23,921 bases of DNA, from positions 1 to 23,921 of the forward strand of contig JBILVB010000043.1 in NCBI GenBank assembly GCA_044370695.1, in the 5' to 3' direction. The notes under the pieces were generated by a model. The model was not told the origin of the DNA, did no database searches, and was given only the letters and a program-made list of their open reading frames with translations. The translations under genes and the position numbers were made by a program. Positions 20,786-23,921 of the stretch are shown piece by piece (the first letter of the stretch is position 1; every line of letters starts with the position of its first letter). The stretch is from JBEIFW01 sp044370695. Its GTDB lineage: Bacteria; Actinomycetota; Acidimicrobiia; Acidimicrobiales; Ilumatobacteraceae.

Positions 20786-21391
20786 ATGGCCGGTACCTAC
20801 GCCCCGCCGGTCCAGACCCTCATCGACGAGCTCGGTCGGCTGCCCGGGATCGGCCCGAAGTCGGCCCAGCGCATCGCGTTCCACCTGCTCAAGGTCCCCG
20901 GCGAGGAAGCCCAGCGCCTCGCTCGGGCGATCAGCGACGCCCGAGCGAAGGTGTCGTTCTGCCGGCGCTGTTGGAACGTGGCCGACGCCGAGTGGTGCAC
21001 CATCTGCGCCGACGACGGCCGCGACCCGACGATCGTGTGCGTCGTCGAGGAGCCCCGCGACGTGGTCGCCATCGAACGGACCGGCGAGTTCCGCGGTCGC
21101 TACCACGTGTTGCTCGGGGCGATCAGCCCGATCGACGGGGTCGGCGTCGAACAACTGAAGGTCCGCGAACTCCTGGCCCGCATCGAACCCGAGGGCATCA
21201 CCGAGGTGGTCGTGTGCACGAACCCGACCCACACCGGCGACGCCACGGCGCTCTACCTGTCGCGGCTGCTGCGCCCGCTGGGGCTCACGGTCACCCGCCT
21301 CGCCAGCGGTCTCCCGGTCGGCGGCGACCTCGAGTACGCCGACGAACTCACCCTCGGACGGGCCCTCGCCGGCCGGCGCGCCCTCGACTGA
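20786..21391 (+). CDS. recR: Recombination protein RecR
   Basis: A 201-residue DNA-binding protein that works with RecF and RecO in gap repair by loading RecA. It has the helix-hairpin-helix region (LPGIGPKSAQRIAFHLL, residues 19-35), a four-Cys zinc finger (Cys59, Cys62, Cys71, Cys74), and the Toprim domain (VCVVEEPRDVVAIE to about residue 170) with TNPTHTGDATALYLSRLL. The usual GEAT in this last segment reads GDAT. The ATG at 20786 has GGAG 5 bases upstream and is 27 bases after dnaX, so the two are probably one operon. The ybaB/ebfC gene that often lies between them is absent. Confidence 0.96.
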   Translation: MAGTYAPPVQTLIDELGRLPGIGPKSAQRIAFHLLKVPGEEAQRLARAISDARAKVSFCRRCWNVADAEWCTICADDGRDPTIVCVVEEPRDVVAIERTGEFRGRYHVLLGAISPIDGVGVEQLKVRELLARIEPEGITEVVVCTNPTHTGDATALYLSRLLRPLGLTVTRLASGLPVGGDLEYADELTLGRALAGRRALD

Positions 21392-21457
21392 CGCACCGGC
21401 CCCGCCCGCCCGATCCGATGTGACCCGCACCCTGCCCCGGGCGCAGGAGGGTCCGTC

Positions 21458-21463
21458 TAACCT
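21458..21463 (+). promoter_or_regulatory. Possible -10 box of the LLM-NUDIX operon
   Basis: TAACCT, about 50 bases before the ATG at 21515. The leader would end in GGGAG, 5 bases before the start codon. Confidence 0.35.
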
Positions 21464-21514
21464 CGCGCGATCGCTTGCGGGCCGCCGCAGGACCGGACAC
21501 GGACGGGAGCCGCC

Positions 21515-22675
21515 ATGAAGGTCGGAGCGTTCTTCTTCGGAGGCGTCGAGATGGACGACGCCGGCGCCGGATCACCCAGCCCGATGGACCGCCGCTACAC
21601 CAACGAGCAGGCCTGGGACGCGACGCTGAAGTACGTCAACTCGGCGATCGAAGCCGAGCGCCTCGGCTTCGACTCGTTCTGGACCACCGAGCACCACTTC
21701 CAGTACGAGGGCTACGAGATCATCCCCAACGGGATCCTGATCTCCACCTGGATTGCGGCTCGCACCAGCCGCATCCGGCTCGGCGCGATGTTCAACGTCG
21801 TGCCCCAGTGGAACCCGCTGCGCCTAGCGGAGGACTTCGCCACGATGCACAACCTGTCGGGCGGTCGAGGTGTCCTCGGCGTCGGCCGGGGCACCGTGCC
21901 GCGCGAGATCCTCCACCTGAACGACAAGGGCGTCTCGATCGGGTCGCACGACAACCCGGAGAAGGCCAACGACGACGAGTTGAACCGAGAGGTGTTCGAG
22001 GAGTCGATGGAGATCATCCGGCGAGCCTTCGCCGGCGAGACCTTCTCGTTCCAGGGCAAGCACTTCCAGATCCCGGTACCGGGCATCCCGGACCGGGGCC
22101 ACACCGTGCAGCACCTCACGATGATCCCCCGGCCGCTGTACCCCTACGAGATCTGGCAGGCCGTGACCAGCCCGCCCACGCTCGGCTACGTGCCCGTGGT
22201 CGACCACGGCGGCGTGTTCTGGAACCAGCACTACTCGTTCATCAAGCGGTTCTGGGACACGTACGGCGAGAAGTACGCCGCCGCCCACGGGCGCGAGCTC
22301 GCGACCCACGAGAAGCGGATGCTCGTCGTGTCGGTCCGGATCGAAGACACCCACGAAAAGGCCTGGGAGACGGCCCGACCCGGTCACGACGAGTTCTGGA
22401 AGTTCCTCGGGCCGTACGGCTGGAGCCGCGGCTACATGGGACCCGACGGCAAGCCCGCCCGGCCCGGCCTCATCCCGAGCCTCGAGGAGTCGGTGCAGAA
22501 CAAGACCATGCTCGTCGGGACCGCCGAAGAGGTCGCGGAGGGCGTGCAGTTCTACAAGGACCTGCTGGGCATGGAGTTCCTCACGATCTTCCCCCACCTG
22601 CTCGGCGACCCGTACAAGAAGGCCGACGAACAGATGGCCCGTTTCATGGAAGAGGTCGTCCCGCTCCTGCGGTGA
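21515..22675 (+). CDS. LLM class flavin-dependent oxidoreductase (second copy)
   Basis: A 386-residue luciferase-like enzyme using reduced flavin. Marks are LGFDSFWTTEHHFQYEGYEI, RIRLGAMFNVVPQWNPLRLAEDFATMHNLSGGRGVLGVGRG and the C-terminal gating segment LVGTAEEVAEGVQFYKDLLG. It is longer than the first LLM protein in the window and only distantly like it, with an extra segment at about 185-250, so it is not a recent duplicate. The product and substrate are unknown. GGGAG lies 5 bases before the ATG at 21515. Its TGA overlaps the GTG of the NUDIX gene as GTGA, so the two are translationally coupled and may share a pathway. Confidence 0.92.
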   Translation: MKVGAFFFGGVEMDDAGAGSPSPMDRRYTNEQAWDATLKYVNSAIEAERLGFDSFWTTEHHFQYEGYEIIPNGILISTWIAARTSRIRLGAMFNVVPQWNPLRLAEDFATMHNLSGGRGVLGVGRGTVPREILHLNDKGVSIGSHDNPEKANDDELNREVFEESMEIIRRAFAGETFSFQGKHFQIPVPGIPDRGHTVQHLTMIPRPLYPYEIWQAVTSPPTLGYVPVVDHGGVFWNQHYSFIKRFWDTYGEKYAAAHGRELATHEKRMLVVSVRIEDTHEKAWETARPGHDEFWKFLGPYGWSRGYMGPDGKPARPGLIPSLEESVQNKTMLVGTAEEVAEGVQFYKDLLGMEFLTIFPHLLGDPYKKADEQMARFMEEVVPLLR

Positions 22676-23157
22676 CCGGCCCGGTGCAGCCTCGCCTGCG
22701 GCCCGCCGTGCGGGCCGTCGTCCTCGACCCCGACGACCGACTCCTGCTGGTCCGCCTCGCCTGGCCGACCGGATGGGACGGCTGGGTGTTGCCCGGCGGC
22801 GGCGTCGACGCAGGTGAGGACGACTTCGACGCCCTGCGGCGCGAGCTCGTCGAAGAGGTCGGGCTCCACGACCCCGCCATCGGTCCGTGCCTGTGGCGCC
22901 GCGAGGTTCGGTTCCGCTTCGGCGACTGGGACGGCCAGCGTGAGCACGTCCACCTGGTTCGGACCGATGCGTTCGAACCGAACCCGGCGTTCGGTCCCGA
23001 CGAACTCGCCGCCGAACACGTCGCCGAGATCCGCTGGTGGGACCTCGACGAACTCGGCGCGAGCGCCGACGTGCGCTCCCCGGCCCGGCTCGCTGCCCTC
23101 GTCGGCACGGTGCTGCGCGACGGCCCGCCTGCGGAACCCTGGTTGCTCGACCGCTAG
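22672..23157 (+). CDS. NUDIX hydrolase
   Basis: A 161-residue cytosolic pyrophosphohydrolase. The complete NUDIX box is present at about residues 40-62: GGVDAGE, then seven residues, then RELVEEVGL, giving the GX5EX7REUXEEXGU pattern with the metal-binding Glu residues. The N-terminal strand PAVRAVVLDPDDRLLLVRL is also typical. The substrate class cannot be told from sequence; nucleotide or flavin-type cofactor diphosphates are possible. The start is GTG at 22672, coupled to the LLM gene. Its stop TAG forms a CTAG shared with the stop of the thiolase on the other strand. Confidence 0.92.
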   Translation: MTGPVQPRLRPAVRAVVLDPDDRLLLVRLAWPTGWDGWVLPGGGVDAGEDDFDALRRELVEEVGLHDPAIGPCLWRREVRFRFGDWDGQREHVHLVRTDAFEPNPAFGPDELAAEHVAEIRWWDLDELGASADVRSPARLAALVGTVLRDGPPAEPWLLDR

Positions 23158-23921
23158 ACGGTGCGCAGCACCAACGCGTCGCCCTGGCCGCCGCCACCGC
23201 ACAGCGCCGCCGCGCCGACCCCACCGCCACGGCGGCGAAGTTCGTGCAGCAGGGTGAGCGCGAGCCGGTTGCCACTCATGCCGATCGGGTGGCCGAGCGC
23301 GATGGCCCCACCGTTGACGTTGACCACCTCGTCGGAGAGGCCGAGATCGGACATCGAGGCGAGCGCCACGGCCGCGAAGGCCTCGTTGATCTCGAACAGG
23401 TCGACGTCGCCGACCTGCAACCCGGCCCGGCCCACCGCCCGCAGGATCGCTGCCGACGGCTGGTGCAACAGGTTGGCCGAATCGGGCCCGGCGACCTGGC
23501 CGTAAGACACGACCTGGCCCAGTGGCTGCACGCCGAGACGCTCCGTCATCCGGGCCGACATCACGACCACGGCACACCCGCCGTCGCTCAGTTGGCTCGC
23601 ATTGCCGGCGGTGATCGTCCCGGTCGCGGTGAAGGCCGGCCGAAGCCCGCCGAGGGAGTCCGCCGAGGTGCCCGGCCGCACCCCTTCGTCGGTCTCGACC
23701 AGGAGCGGCTCACCCTTGCGCTGCGGGATCGCCACCGGGACGATCTCGTCGGCGAACCGGCCGTCCTTGATCGCAGCGGCGGCGCGCTCGTGGCTGCGGG
23801 CGCTGTAGTCGTCCTGGGCCGCTCGCGAGATGGAGCCGCCGTTGTAGTTCTCGGTGCTCAGCCCCATGGCGCAGTGGTCGAACGCGCACGTGAGGCCGTC
23901 GTGCAACACCGCGTCCTCGAG
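23154..23921 (-). CDS. Acetyl-CoA acyltransferase (thiolase), C-terminal part, cut by the window edge
   Basis: The last 255 residues of a thiolase; the frame is open through the right edge, so the start and the nucleophilic Cys loop are outside the window. The seen part begins in the loop region (HDGLTCAFDHCAMGLSTENY) and contains the later active-site motifs: NEAFAAVALA, GGAIALGHPIGMSG with the catalytic His, and CGGGGQGDALVL with the second catalytic Cys. The enzyme either condenses acetyl-CoA units or cleaves 3-ketoacyl-CoA in beta-oxidation; which one cannot be decided here. The gene converges on the NUDIX gene and overlaps it by 4 bases. Confidence 0.93.
   Translation of the reverse strand, partial: LEDAVLHDGLTCAFDHCAMGLSTENYNGGSISRAAQDDYSARSHERAAAAIKDGRFADEIVPVAIPQRKGEPLLVETDEGVRPGTSADSLGGLRPAFTATGTITAGNASQLSDGGCAVVVMSARMTERLGVQPLGQVVSYGQVAGPDSANLLHQPSAAILRAVGRAGLQVGDVDLFEINEAFAAVALASMSDLGLSDEVVNVNGGAIALGHPIGMSGNRLALTLLHELRRRGGGVGAAALCGGGGQGDALVLRTV

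Noticed and set aside
18788..21430. An 880-residue open frame on the minus strand across the SRP RNA, dnaX and recR
   Set aside because: It is antisense to three well-supported genes and shows no family motifs. Long antisense frames are expected when third codon positions are mostly G or C.
14216..22675. The two LLM genes as a recent duplication
   Set aside because: Their lengths and sequences differ widely outside the family motifs, and their neighbours are unrelated.

Overview
This window is very GC-rich and gene-dense, with short intergenic gaps, many GTG starts and many 4-base start/stop overlaps. The gene content points to an actinobacterium: glucosyl-3-phosphoglycerate synthase, a CysO-type sulfur carrier, a DUF3263/LytR_C pair and the ffs-dnaX-recR neighbourhood. 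Within that phylum an Acidimicrobiia-like lineage is my best guess, but it is inferred from content only. It reads as a chromosomal region. I see no CRISPR array, insertion sequence, integrase, phage gene or origin.

Layout. Bases 1-47 hold an extreme G-run/C-run hairpin. On the minus strand, 48-5462 is one operon read from right to left: a GntR/FCD regulator, a double-ATPase ABC protein, two permeases and a BMP-family lipoprotein binding protein. Together these make a complete purine-nucleoside-type importer with its own regulator. An enoyl-CoA hydratase-like gene diverges from it (5646-6419). A DUF3263/LytR_C pair follows (6488-7422), converging on a minus-strand pair of glycerate kinase and glucosyl-3-phosphoglycerate synthase (7412-9330), which together suggest glucosylglycerate metabolism. 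A lone CysO-like gene (9397-9672) converges on a compact xanthine-dehydrogenase-like fusion protein (9680-11203).

From 11267 a plus-strand operon encodes a Tat lipoprotein with thioredoxin-like cysteine pairs, a SnoaL-like protein and a YbaK-type deacylase. It converges on an SPFH membrane protein (13182-14153). Next come a luciferase-like oxidoreductase, a VOC protein, a 30-repeat pentapeptide protein and a cytochrome P450. A stable-RNA and replication block follows: tRNA-Ser(CGA), tadA and tRNA-Ser(GGA) on the minus strand, then the SRP RNA, dnaX and recR on the plus strand. The window closes with a second luciferase-like oxidoreductase coupled to a NUDIX hydrolase, and the 3' part of a thiolase that runs off the right edge.

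Regulation. A repeated pattern is a TANNNT box 6-9 bases before an ATG or GTG with no Shine-Dalgarno sequence, which suggests frequent leaderless mRNAs (gntR, the hydratase, cysO, the XDH-like gene, the Tat lipoprotein, the pentapeptide gene and dnaX). Other genes have clear Shine-Dalgarno sites. No wholly new system is evident. The best leads are the compact XDH-like fusion, the putative operator on the start codon of gntR, the P450 lacking the usual I-helix threonine, the orphan CysO and the tRNA-tadA-tRNA unit.
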